From contig JAAVVG010000014.1 of NCBI GenBank assembly GCA_012976225.1, forward strand, positions 434,001 to 498,000: 64,000 nt of DNA, written 5' to 3'. This DNA is from Golubevia sp. BC0850 (Eukaryota > Basidiomycota > Exobasidiomycetes > Golubeviales > Golubeviaceae). The notes beneath the pieces are model-generated. The model worked only from the letters and a program-made list of their open reading frames with translations, made no database searches and was not told the origin of the DNA. Positions 21,825 through 32,953 of this stretch are shown here, in pieces; within the stretch, counting starts at the first letter, position 1, and every line of letters begins with the position of its first letter. Made by a program: the position numbers and the translations under genes.

Positions 21825-24469
21825 ATGTCTTTTCGCGCTGCCTTCAAAACCTCTTATGTTGGAACTTTCATCAACCTCATCTCCCAAGGTAAACTTCTGC
21901 CTCGTAAAGACCAGTGCCCCAATTACCAGCCACCTTCAAAATGCCTTCTTCGTCAAGATAGAGCAGATGGACCTCCAACTAGATTTACTCCAATCAGAGA
22001 AGGAGAAAAGATGGAGTTTCAGTCTAGTCAACCGAGTCAAGATACTGAAGATGGAGATGAGGATTTAGAGGGAGGAAACGCAAATGGTTCGAGTCCAGAA
22101 TTCGCTGCTTTAGACAGAGTTCAGACTTCCAGACTACAAGGAGAATCTCAGTCGAGACAAATGACTTTGGCCAAAGCAGTAGCTCCTCCAGACATTATTG
22201 TGGTTGGATGGAGAGGTCCGAACGATCCTGAGAATCCTCAAAACTGGTCGAAGAACTTGAAGATATTAACGACTGCAGTCATCTGCTATCTTACCTTCAG
22301 TGTTTACATGGGCTCAGCGATTTATGTCTCTAGCGTTCCTGGTGTCATGGAAAGTATCTGAAAACTGGTTCGAGTGAGGTGGTCTCTTAAACGAAGGAGA
22401 GTTCGTTCTTACCTTTCCATTTCCTGTCTTATTTCCAGGAAGAGTTTCAGGTCGGAAACAGTAAAGCTCTTCTAGGATTGAGCTTGTATGTCTTGGGTGA
22501 GTTCCGAGAGGAATAAGAGGATGCATGCACTCCTTCGGAATGCTGGCACGGATCGATGCGCCTGATCTCTCAACGAAACCTCCTTTTTTCATCCAATATG
22601 AACCATCTTCTACCCCAAAGCATACGGCATAGGGCCCGTCGTCCTCAGTCCTCTGTCAGAGATTGCTGCAATCGGTCGTAATGGCGTCTACACTCCAACG
22701 CTACTGCTCTTCGTGATTCTGGGTAAGGAAGCGTAATACGCTGGCTGTATCAAAGCCCGAACACGATTCCATATTTCATGTATGACTCAGTGCCTTTGCC
22801 TTTCCTCAATCTGTGCCATACTGCCGTGTCACAGGTATCCCTTGCGCTCTAGCCACGAACTTCTCGACTCTAATGGTGAGTGCTACTCTTGGCAGCTGGA
22901 CTCAAGTTCCTGATCCCCTTCTTGTTATCACTAACGATCTCTTCCTCGTCCACACTCTGCACCTCCCACGACCGTCGCTCTACCTTCCTTCACAAGGCCA
23001 TGAGATTTTGGACCGGCTTCCTAGCTGCACCTGCTCTAGCAACCGGGGGTGCTTCTATATCCGACATCTATTCACCGATGATGGTTCCTTATGCTATCAG
23101 TATATGGGCTATTGGAGCTGTTGGTGAGTTAAGAATCTGTTTTTTCGTTCGAGTTTGTCGACTCTGACCAATTTTCGTTTCTCCTTCCCCCCAACTCCCG
23201 GGCGATACCAGCTGGACCCGTGCTTGCTCCAGCCATCTCTGGATATGCTGCTCAGAATCTGAACTGGAGATGGCCTTTGTGGATCCTTCTAATCAACGGA
23301 GGGGTTTGCCTCTTTCTCGTCGCAATGCTACTACCTGAGACTTCTGCAGGATACATCCTCTTGGCTAGAGCCAGAAGATTGAGAAAGATCACTGGAAATC
23401 CAAACATTCGCAGTCAATCTGAAATCGATTTGGCAGCTACTACCAAGGTGAGAATCGAACGCAGGACATCGAGGTTGAAGAGGCAGGGATGAGTAGGGGT
23501 CGAGCGGTCGAGGGTTCATTCAAGATTGGATGAGAGAAACGTTTGGCCAGGATGTTGGCTTAGCTTGTGGTTCTGACTCCTCTCTCCTCTTTCTTTCTCC
23601 TCTCTAGTCTCAAATAGCTTACGAAGCTTTGGTCCGTCCGTTCGTTCTCTGTCTAGAGCCGGTCGTCTTCTTCGCAAGTATCTACCTAGGATTCGTCTAC
23701 GCTCTGCTCTACACTTTCTTTGAAAGCTACGAGATAGTGTTCGGAGGAGTCTATGGCTTCAATCTAGGAGAAGTTGGACTCGCTTTCTTAGGACAAGCCG
23801 TTTCGGCTTGTATTACTCTCCCACTCTACCTCCTCTACCTCAAGTACGTGGTTGGAAAGAACTTCAAAAGAACTGGAGTTATTGTTCCTGAAGACAGACT
23901 TGACTATGGAATCTTTGGTTCTTTCTTTATACCGGTTTCTTTATTCATGTTTGGATGGACTTCAAGAGAATCCATTCACTGGATGGTTCCCATCGTTGCA
24001 ACTATGCTTTATCTTCCTGGAATCTTTCTCATCTTCCAGTCAGTGAGTAAAGCTTTTCTACCAGGTTGTAAGAGGGGCTATGGCCCATGCTATACTGTAG
24101 ACTAACATCCTTATTGTGTTTTGTCGATGTTCTCCATCTCGTAGATGCTAGTCTACCTTCCAATGAGCTATCCTCTCTACGCAGCTTCGATCTTGGCTTC
24201 TAATGACTTGATCAGATCGTCGATCGCTGCAGCATTTGTAAGTAGATTCGAAGTTGCGATTCTCAAAGGAGCGCCTCCTTACCCTCCCTACCCCACCCCT
24301 TTTTTTCTCTTCACAGCCGCTGTTCGCTCGTCCAATGTACCTAACTCTCGGAATCGGTCCAGCCTGTTCACTATTAGGTGGTATCAGTATCATAATGATT
24401 CCTCCAATGTTCTTAATCAAGAAGTACGGTGCAACTCTCAGACAGAAGTCCAAGAACGCTACTGCTTGA
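21825..24469 (+). CDS. MFS multidrug-type transporter (DHA1 / FLR1-like), 589 aa
   Basis: Proton-coupled plasma-membrane exporter of the DHA1 drug:H+ antiporter group. Nine exons: 21825-22353, 22443-22496, 22621-22722, 22835-22875, 22997-23123, 23212-23447, 23608-24042, 24145-24237, 24317-24469; they sum to 1770 nt. Family marks: GWRGPNDPENPQNWS before TM1; YVLG(A)YGIGPVVLSPLSE with the GRN loop; RFWTGFLAAPALATGGAS; the antiporter motif-C-like GAVAGPVLAPAISGY; and a final YGATLRQKSKNATA tail. The N-terminus MSFRAAFKTSYVGTFINLIS is typical of Flr1-type proteins. The acceptor at 22442 (CAGGAAG) is used rather than the CAG three bases earlier in order to hold the frame. The substrate is unknown. 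Confidence 0.9.
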
Positions 24470-25295
24470 GGCCAACCTCTCTTCCGGATCAAGCTCTCCC
24501 AATACCTTCTCACTCTTCAAAACTCAACTCTGAGATTATCCGTCAGCTCCAAGTTCTTCTGTATCCCCGATCATCGGAGAAGAATCGGATTGACGTCTCA
24601 GTGACGTCAAGTGAGAGCAAGGAAGTCGACCTCTAAGAAATACGTCATCGTCCTCTCACAAAGTTCTTTCAATTTTTCTTTTGTTCTTTATTTTTCTTGA
24701 TCCTAAAGCTCGACCCCTTTTCACCTTCTTCTTCAGCCCGTAATCCACGTCCCTCTAGATACCAAAAACAAAATCGAAACCCCTCGCTATTAATATCTTC
24801 TAGATCCTTGCTACTGTCTGAGGAAACTTGAATTCCGTCTGAAAAGAAAAGCAAGATATGATTGCGTGGACTCAAGATCGTTCGTCTGCAATCGTTCGAC
24901 AGCTATTCTTCTTCAGCTGACGAGTTCTTCTTCTTCTTCTTCTCCTCCTCCTTATCCTCTTTCTCCCTTCTTCTTTCTAGATTGTCATTCATCAAATCCG
25001 AGAGTCCTTTTTTGATTTCTGAACTCCCAGAATCACAAGCCGCATTACAAGATCAGAGCGACTAACAAGCTTAGTCTCGAGAAGGAAGAAATTTGCACTT
25101 TGGAATCTTGGAGTTTGGACGTCTACCCTTCAGAAACCCTTAACCCGTGAGTTTGTTCACGCAACAGGGAACAGATGATTCCCAGATCAAAAACGCCTTA
25201 TCATGGTAATCACACATCGCTTACACTGCTCTTTGTCCTCCCTTTCCTCTCTTTTTTCGACCCTTCTCTTTCCCAGCAGCCTTCTCTTGTTCAAG
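24470..25295. other. Intergenic: MFS 3' flank and F-box gene promoter
   Basis: T-rich with TTCTTCTTC runs (about 24925-24950) that create low-complexity Phe/Ser reading frames; these are not regarded as genes. A TGACGTCAnTGACGTCA-like pair at 24592-24609 (GACGTCAGTGACGTCA within it) resembles two CRE/bZIP sites just after the MFS stop. Confidence 0.45.
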
Positions 25296-26286
25296 ATGCC
25301 TGCTCCTTCTCTCGACTTCAACAATCTTCCACCCGAGGTCTTAAATCTCGCTCTTAGACGTTTCGAGACTAAGGATCTGGTTAAGATCTCTTCAATATGC
25401 AAAGACTGGTACGAATCAATCACCAAGACGCAAGCTTTCTGGAGAAAAGTTTTAATCGAAGAAGATACTACGATGGAAGAAATCGAAAAGAGGATGCAAT
25501 TATTCAATGAGAGATCAGGAAATTCACTTACCAGAGTTCACATTCAGAGAAAGATTGAAACAAGAGAAGAGAGAGATTGAACAGATCGTTTCTTGGATTC
25601 AACCTTCTTCAAATTCCATCAAACTTCTGATCATCTGCCAAGATGTCGAACTCAATACTTACACTAGACAATCATCTCAAAGTATGCCGAAACTTCATTT
25701 TCTAATGAATGGTACTCAAGCGGCTAGATCTGGATACTCTACCTATTGGAGCACCGAAGCTGAGAGGAAACCTTACGCTCTCCGAAACTATCAAACAGGC
25801 TACATCAAAGACCTTCAAGATCAGGATCTAAAGTGGATCTCCAAGGTTGATAAGATACAAGTGAGAACAACGAATTCGATGCACGCTCTACGCTCCGTTC
25901 TGATTTCTTGTAGTAAACCTTTGGGAAGTTTCAGTTTGGAACATTACTTCTTGGGACAAGATCAAATTCTTAGAAATCTGGAACCAATCTCTATGGACGT
26001 TTTAGTGACTCTCACACTTTCTGCTGATAGTATGCACCAACACCCTCAAGTCTTTCCAATCTTATCTATCATAGCACCTAATCTCAAGCATCTAACATGC
26101 CGATTGAGTCAACTTCAAAACATCGATGCATGTTCTCTTGTGGATCTTAATGTTGAGTTTGAAGGCGAAGAAGCGTCAGCAACTTGGTATTCCGAGTCGC
26201 AAGATTGTGAGAAGGAGTCTTGCCCGCTTCGTCTTCTGTTTTTGACTGTTTTCGCCCCTACTGACCCTGATACTAGCGAATCTTGA
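25296..26286 (+). CDS. F-box protein with internal frame break
   Basis: The first frame starts at 25296 with an F-box (SLDFNNLPPEVLNLALRRFE, then DLVKISSICKDWYESITKTQ, then AFWRKVLIEE), the Skp1-binding adaptor motif of SCF ubiquitin ligases. It runs on to NSLTRVHIQRKIETREER and a stop at 25578-25580. The downstream part (EIEQIVSWIQPSSNSIKLL... to the stop at 26286) is in the +1 frame relative to it and looks like the substrate-binding, leucine-rich part. The switch falls in a purine-rich run (GAAGAGAGAGATTG, about 25563-25577). A 49-nt intron from GTTCAC to GAACAG would also restore the frame but would delete a plausible beta-strand and uses a poor donor. So either a real frameshift, an assembly indel, or an unusual intron. 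Confidence 0.6.
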
Positions 26287-26964
26287 GGAGTTTCTCTTTC
26301 CTTTCACTTAGCTTTTGAAGGAGAATTCTAATTCCTACCTTCGCCAACCATCACGTATCAGCGTGAACTGCTGTCTCCACCGTCGATATTCGGTTCTCTC
26401 TCTCTTTCAAGGCGTTGCCGATCTAGAGAACATTTTGGCTAGAAAATCGAGTGGCGAGAGAGGATCAAAGATGAATAAGGAGAAGGAGGGGGAAAGAGGA
26501 AGAGGGAGAGGGGGGCAGACAGAACCTCGAAAAAACAAGTAGTGCTCGCTCCTCCCTCTGTGCTTCAGTATGGACAATTGATTCTCCTCTGCAGACGAAG
26601 TGCCTCCTGTGGCGAAAGGGAAAAAGAGTTTGGGCAGCCAACGGAAAAGAAGAAAGATTGCCGTTAGCGTTGGGAAAACCGAAAACATCGATCGACGCCG
26701 AACTGTCCCACTTTTGACAAGCACCTTCTTGAATGGTTCTTCCCTTTATTTTCTTGCATTCCATCCACTTGAAATTCTCTCTTAATTCAATTCAACCCAC
26801 AAATTTCAATGGCTCACTATCCGTAGAGCCTTGATTCAACAAACAATCCAACTTTAAGCCCCGCAACTCAGCAACCTGTCTTGAACCCAGAGTCGCAGGT
26901 CCCATTCAGCAATCTGTCCAATCTTATTTGAATCTTCTTCTTCTTCATCAAGCATCAAGCAGCG
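26287..26964. other. Intergenic: F-box 3' flank and Msb1-domain gene promoter
   Basis: Purine-rich block (GGAGAAGGAGGGGGAAAGAG region, about 26478-26520) followed by ordinary sequence. Open frames on both strands here are low complexity. No gene supported. Confidence 0.5.
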
Positions 26965-29900
26965 ATGACACCCTCTTCTAAAGTTCATTCTAATGGTGCA
27001 ATCTCTTACAATCCTACAACTTTAGATGGTCAACCAATTTTGATTACAAGCCCCCAGAATCAGAATCAGAATGGACATTCCGGTGGATCGCTGTCAAGAA
27101 GGGGGACAGCTTCAAAATTGAGAGATAAAATGAGGTTGAGGAAAGTGAGTAGTCATTGAGATAATCAGGATTAGGATCAGGATCATCATCAGGATTAGGA
27201 CCAGGATTAGCAAGATAGGTGAATGCAACTCTGACTCTGCAACCTCTCTCCCCATTCAGTCAACTTATGAGACTCCTTTACCACAACCAGCTCCATCTCT
27301 ACCTCCAACTTTATCTCTTTCATTTCAACCTACTCCTCCAAATCATTCAGATCCGATCACTACTGATTCCCCTCGAGTAGCACCACCATCTCCATCTCGA
27401 AATTCCTCTTTACCACTTCCACCTTCCTCTCCTCCTCCTCTTCTTCCTACCAATGGCAATAACAAGTCAAAGACAAGACCTTCAAGTCCACCTTCAACAA
27501 AGGGAATGACTCCGGCTGCAATCGTAGCTATGCAGGCAATGCAGTCGAACAACTCTTCCTCTCCAGAAAAGAGAAAGTTGAAGAAAGATCCTTCTTTGGC
27601 TACTCCTCAGGAGAAGTTGGAAAGCCTTAGGAATGCAAAGTTGAACATTGAGATGGTAAATAGGGTGATTGAATTGTGTGGAAGTGAGATTAGGATGAGA
27701 GGTGAGTGAGAAATTAGAGTCCGCTGTGAGAAGGAAAGGGGAGAAGGTCCGAGTTACCCTTTGAGAGTTCTTGCTGCGACTGTTCAGCGTCGAACTGGCT
27801 ATGTCTTGCCTTTACTCACTCGATGTCCTTTTGGCATGGATCTTTGATTCTTTCTCTACAGGTCTTGCCACGATTGGAATCTTCCGCCCTTTCCGATTCT
27901 CAGAATCTCAACCTAAGCAAACAGCTCTCATTCAACTACTACTTCTAACTCTGGATCCAGCCAAGTACGATACAGTCTTCACACTAGATGAAGCTTGTGG
28001 TCGTACTCCTTCAACTTCGAAATCTTCATCTCACATGAGTAATCTGGATCCAAACAATTCTTCATCTTTAGGAATGTCTTTCACTGCACCAGATTCACCA
28101 GCCAAAGAACTATCAAATGCTTTAAATAAAGCAAACATTCATGACGTCATAGCACTATTGAAATGGTCATTAAGACATACAAGATTGACGTTCAAAGACT
28201 TCAATTCCAAAACTTCTTTCGATTGGTATGATGAGTTCGTTTCTAAAGAATCTAGAAATCAATACCCTACAAATTCCTTTTCTAAGTTCTTACTTTCCAA
28301 ACTACCTGAGACTACTTCTATTTATTTGAACTCGATTTTAAGTCTATTGACGACGATTGGATCTCATCATTCTTCAAATGCAATGCCTTGTCCAAGGCTT
28401 TGTGGAATTCTAGGCTTCTGGATCTTGGGTAGAATAGGAAAAGAAAGTCCAAGTTGGAATTTGAATGACAGTTTGAAGGATTGGGAGAAGAGTAAGAATT
28501 CGTTAAATCATTTATGTTTGGCTTTTATTAGAGAAATGGAAAATGAAAAGGGAGTGATTAGTATTCCGACTAAGTTGAAGGAGTTAATTGATGGATATCC
28601 TTATTTCGGTGCTACTAGAACTCAGAATAGTTCACCTGATCAATCTATAACTCAGGAATCGAAAGTCGATAACGAAGGCACGAGGACGACTACTCCTACA
28701 ATTCAAGCTCCAACTTTCCCCTTGGCATTCTCACCTCCTCCTCAGAGAGCACTCAGGATAAATCTCAGAAGTCAGAATTTAGTCATCTCAAGCAAAAGAC
28801 CTAGAGCTCCTAGCGAAACTCTTAGAGCTGCTTTTGGAGTGGCTTCGATTAACGAACAAAATCCCGAAACTTCCTCTTTGACTCAAGAAGAGACGGTGTG
28901 GAAATTCATCGTTGAAGAAGGAAGGAAAGCCGAAGACTCAAGCAAAGCTCCAAGAAAGAGAGAACTCTCAAGAGGAGGCACCTCAGATTGTTCTTCTCCA
29001 GTTCCACCTTTACCCTCAACTCCAAACACCTTTGATAGCACGAACTCTTTATCTTCAATTTCTTCCGCCAATCCGACCCCAGCTCAAGAAGAAGAAAGAG
29101 AGAGAATCAGAGATGAGGCTAGAGAGAAAACGATAGTTTTGGAAGATCATGCTAGAATTCTCAAATTGGTCGGCAAGAGTTTGAGGGAAAGGAGGAAGTT
29201 GAATGAAGAATTGGAGAAAGAAAAGGAAAAGAAGGAGAAGAACGATCAAAACTCAACAACGACGAATGGAAGTGCAAACGTTTCAGGTTTAGGTTCTCCC
29301 TATTCTTCAGCTAAAGGTTTAGACAAAATGGCTGAATCTAACTCTGGATCTCCTGAAATCGACTTGACTCCTGGAAGTGAATCTACTTTCTTATCTTCTC
29401 CTGGTAGTAGACCTTCTCCATTTTCTCGTTCGGTAACCGAATTCGGAACCTTCTCTTCCCCTTCTTCAACCAACAACACTTCTTCAATGAGGAGATGCAC
29501 TTCCCAAAACGCTTCAACCATCCTTGATGGAGCTCCTGAGCTAGATACCCTTCCAGAGGATGGCCAATCCAGTTCTTATACTTGGTTAGATGGATTCAGC
29601 AAAACTGAAACTTCACCTGATTTATCGTTTTCAACCGTCACTTTACCAACCTCCAATTCATCGAGCACTCCAGATTCATTTGCAACTTCTCCAAGACCTC
29701 GTCGACAATCATCTTTTGGTTCCATCAAACGTAGATCAATTCGTTCACCAAATCACTCAAATCTAAAAAACCTCTTTGAACCTTTACCAGATTCTTTACC
29801 TCCTCCGCCTCCATCTTTTCAAATCTCTTCGGTTGAAATTTTCTCCTTTGATGAAGCTTTTCAAAATACTTGGCAAGATTGCTTGTTGGAAGGTGCAATG

Positions 29901-30182
29901 CCTCCTTTTGTTTTGATTGGGTTGAAAGATTCTCTCCTGGTTAAAGCTACTGAGATGCTGGATTCTAAGAAATTGGATCTAATCAGAAAAGAAAAGATTA
30001 ATTATTTATTGGTGGACGAAGTTGCTACTCCTCCTTTACCGAAAAGCAAACCTTCTCAACAAGCCAGTAGCATTGATGGTCAAAGTACTAGTAGAAGAAG
30101 TTTTGCTCCTTCTATTAGAAGTTTGAGTGCTTCCATTAGAAGAATGACTGGAAGTTGGAGGAGATCTAAGAAGGAGGTTTAG
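26965..30182 (+). CDS. Msb1/Mug8-domain (DUF1708) protein, 980 aa
   Basis: Three exons: 26965-27144, 27260-27701, 27862-30182 (2943 nt). After a Pro/Ser-rich N-terminus, the region beginning ELCGSEIRMRG|LATIGIFRPFRFSES and continuing with AKYDTVFTL, ALLKWSLRHTRLTF and DWYDEFVSKE matches the Msb1/Mug8 domain: a glycine-phenylalanine start, then a helical WLKWGLR-like part. SLNHLCLAFIREM and KELIDGYPYFGATR close the domain. The C-terminal half is Ser-rich with a charged helix (about residues 610-660), and near the end an ordered FEDAFQ-like block (SFDEAFQNTWQDCLLEGAMP). Msb1 in budding yeast links Cdc42 signalling to polarised growth and cell-wall integrity; a similar role at the cortex is inferred from the domain only. 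Confidence 0.85.
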
Positions 30183-31423
30183 GATTCTCTTTTGCTTCTT
30201 TCGTCCGGTCTCTGGTCACGTCTTTCCCTCTCCTCCCCTCCTCAACTTACCCTTCTCCGCGTCAACTGGTGGATTACAATACACTAGAGCTTCTTTCTTT
30301 CTTTCTCTCTCTCTTCTCTCTCCCTCGAATTCGAAGTTTCTCTGCTATTTCTATTTGGGATTGCGTCACCAAGATCGACTCCTACTTTTCGCCTGACCCC
30401 CTTTCCCTTATGAATTTATTTCGCCCTTCTTGTTTCGATACTCTGGTCTTGCTAGGCCTTTTTTTCCTGTTATGGAAGTCTCCACTTTCTTTTGATTTGC
30501 ATTGTCTCGTGCTTTTATTTTTACCCTATCGATTGTGTATTTATTCCTTCTCTCTTTATTCTTTACCGTACTTAAATACCCCTTCTCTTCTCTGAAACTT
30601 CTGCTTTGTTTGTTTGGATGTTTTTGTTAGTTCAATCAGCAGAGAGAGATAGAAGATTTGAAAAATGCTTGCGCCAGTGACTGTTTACGGAGGCTTCAGT
30701 GACGATAGAGTAATACTTTCTTCTGAGTTGGAAGCTAATCCTCTCAGAGACACCGAAGTAGAAAGCGTTGATTTGGAGATTGGGATGGATGTTCACCTTT
30801 CCAATCTTATCCGGCCATGAATCTCATTTCCAAGTCTTTCAATCACCCAGCATCTCCCAGTCCTAGAGAACGAATCTTCAGTTGGAAACCATACCATCTC
30901 GAGGCTGAATTGTAATTAACCAGGAGATGGAATCTGAAATCAAGTCGAAAGAAACGGGAGGGATATGGTGACACGGTCATTGATTGGAGACTTTGAATGA
31001 GACGGATGGAACCAGGATAGAGTGCGATTCTAAAGTGGACGAGAAGAGAGAGAGAGAAAGAGCATAGAGGTTGCTGGCGAGTTTTTGAAGGTGGATTGGA
31101 GAAGAAGTGGATTGAGGAAAGAAAAGAAGAAGAGGAAGAAAATCCTTCCTCGAACCTTTGACATTTCGCGACGTTGTATCTCAAAGTGGTGGTTTTCATC
31201 CAAAGCTCTCCGTCAAAGCTCTCCGTGAAAGATATATCGGGCAGTACAGTCAGGAAACCAAAAATCAGGATCACAATCGAAAAAGGAAAGCTTGTTCACA
31301 GCAAGGTACTCGTCCCTCCTGGTTGTTCATTTCGTCTTGAAAACTTGAAACTCCTTTGCCGAATCTCCAAATCGTCCAACTAGTTACACACTCCACGCTA
31401 TGATCTCATGTAGAGTAGAACCG
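30183..31423. other. Long intergenic with one possible 51-codon ORF
   Basis: The first ~450 bp are T-rich 3' flank of the Msb1-domain gene. At 30665 (+) an ATG opens 51 codons to the TGA near 30818 (begins MLAPVTVYGGFSDDRVILSS); it lacks recognisable homology. Minus-strand frames at 30843-31274 look random. A 13-bp unit (CAAAGCTCTCCGT) is repeated head to tail at about 31201-31226. Confidence 0.4.
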
Positions 31424-32203
31424 TCACTTTCCATTCTTCTCGACCCCTTTCGCCACACCCTTAGCCTTGTCCTTTCGCAATTCGGTGAGACCTTTCACAA
31501 CACCCTCTCTGTCTTTCTGACCCATCTCTTGGCTTAATTTGAATCTCCCTTCTATCGAGCTGATCCTAATTTCTATTCCTATGATGGCTTTCTTTAATAA
31601 CTCGATATATTTAACTGGTGCTTCTTCGACTTCCCAGCTCTTTCCCTTCTCTTCTCCTTCTTCCAACTTCGTATCTTCTATGCCATTCAATAGCTCCTCC
31701 TGCTCGATCAGCCTTCTTTCTTCATTGTTTGAGAGATCTCTTATCTGTTGACCCAGGAATGTCGACGTCGAGTCTTCTCCGGCTTCGTAAAAGACTTTGG
31801 CAGAGCCATAAACTTGAACTGCCGAATAATTGAAGGTTGGTACTACTTTCCCATCTTTAGGTTTGGATTCCACGTAGTACTTGGGAGTAATATAGTGTTG
31901 ATGAGGAGAGTTGAATAAGACTAGAACTTCGTCGCTCAAATCGTTCGAACCTTGCTTTTGGAGAGACTGGATAATAGCTTTGGATTGAGGATTGGCTCTT
32001 GCTAGATGTCCTCTCAAAGTTCCTAGATCTTTTGAGTCTTCTGATGATGAGGGCTGGTCTAGAACGAAAGGGATGTGAGAAGTTTGAATTTGATGGAAGC
32101 TATCACCTCGGATTGAAGTTGTTAAAAGCCCCAATGGATTCGCTTTGATGAAAGACCATAAGATCTGTTGATCATGTTCGGCATGTACTGGTCGTATGTA
32201 CAT
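31424..32203 (-). CDS. PaiB-like FMN-binding split-barrel protein, 259 aa
   Basis: Single exon. The start at 32203 opens directly with MYIRPVHAEHDQQILWSFIK, the usual first strand and helix of PaiB/transcriptional regulator PAI-2 type proteins; the frame continues upstream but without homology. Further marks are NPLGLLTTS, SHIPFVLD, LRGHLARANPQ, VLVLFNSPHQHYITPKYY, VPTFNYSAVQVYGSAKV, and the C-terminal GIEIRISSIEGRFKLSQ segment, so the barrel is complete. An acidic insertion (about residues 165-200) is specific. Bacterial PaiB represses sporulation and protease genes; fungal homologues are presumed FMN- or heme-binding oxidoreductase-like proteins, without a proven job. No intron, unlike its neighbours. 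Confidence 0.88.
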   Translation of the reverse strand: MYIRPVHAEHDQQILWSFIKANPLGLLTTSIRGDSFHQIQTSHIPFVLDQPSSSEDSKDLGTLRGHLARANPQSKAIIQSLQKQGSNDLSDEVLVLFNSPHQHYITPKYYVESKPKDGKVVPTFNYSAVQVYGSAKVFYEAGEDSTSTFLGQQIRDLSNNEERRLIEQEELLNGIEDTKLEEGEEKGKSWEVEEAPVKYIELLKKAIIGIEIRISSIEGRFKLSQEMGQKDREGVVKGLTELRKDKAKGVAKGVEKNGK

Positions 32204-32953
32204 CTTGGAGAAGTGGTTATAACTTTTCAGAATGAAGTTGTGGGAGAAGGAGTGACCTTTCTCTTCTCCGACTCGCGGACCATCGTGACTCGTGACTCGA
32301 TCCAGCTCGGTGCTTCGGTAGATTTGATTTGATTTGATTTCATTCGGTTTGTAAAGTAGTGGAGAAAAAAAGGTTGAAAGAAGAGAAAGAAAAAGAATCA
32401 CCACGGAAAACGAAGGGCAGAATCAGAAGTAAGAGAGGAGAGGAAGCTAAACGGAACAGAGCCCAGCCTGCCTTTTCTGGAATGACAGAATCGACCATCT
32501 TTGAAGATGAGATCTAGAGAGAGTTAGAAGTGGGGAAAAAATTGAATGGGTTCGGAAAGAGGGGGTATCTATTTAAAAGAAAAAGCTTCAGCAATCGTTT
32601 GAAGTCTTCTTTTGTTTGATGCTTGGTGAAGGTGATTGAAGGTGTGAAAGAGGGGAACTTAATATTTGTCATGGAGAAGTCTGGACTTATTTGAAGAAGT
32701 AAGGGATGGAGATGGAGAAGTAGGTTGACGAAGAATTGAAAGGAAGAAACAAGGGAGAGATAAACCTGGTATCGGGCAAGTAAAGAAGAGTCTTTGAATC
32801 TGGATGACTTTCTAAAAGGAAAAGGAAACGGAAACTCTCTTGGCACGAAAATAACATAAAAAGCTGAAAGTGAATAAAGAAAATCAAACTGCTCACGAGC
32901 CATAAACATCCCTTCATAAAACCCTTCACTCTTTAATCTAACCCTCTTTTGGT
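32204..32953. other. Intergenic: PaiB promoter and 3' flank of the disordered protein gene
   Basis: A TTTGATTTGATTTGATTTC tandem repeat lies at about 32324-32341, a few purine-rich runs follow, and nothing else stands out. Open frames on the minus strand (32514-32929) are hydrophobic but have no recognisable domain. Confidence 0.45.

Noticed and set aside
24862-25065. + strand frame with poly-Phe/Ser
   Set aside because: Created by TTC repeats; low complexity only.
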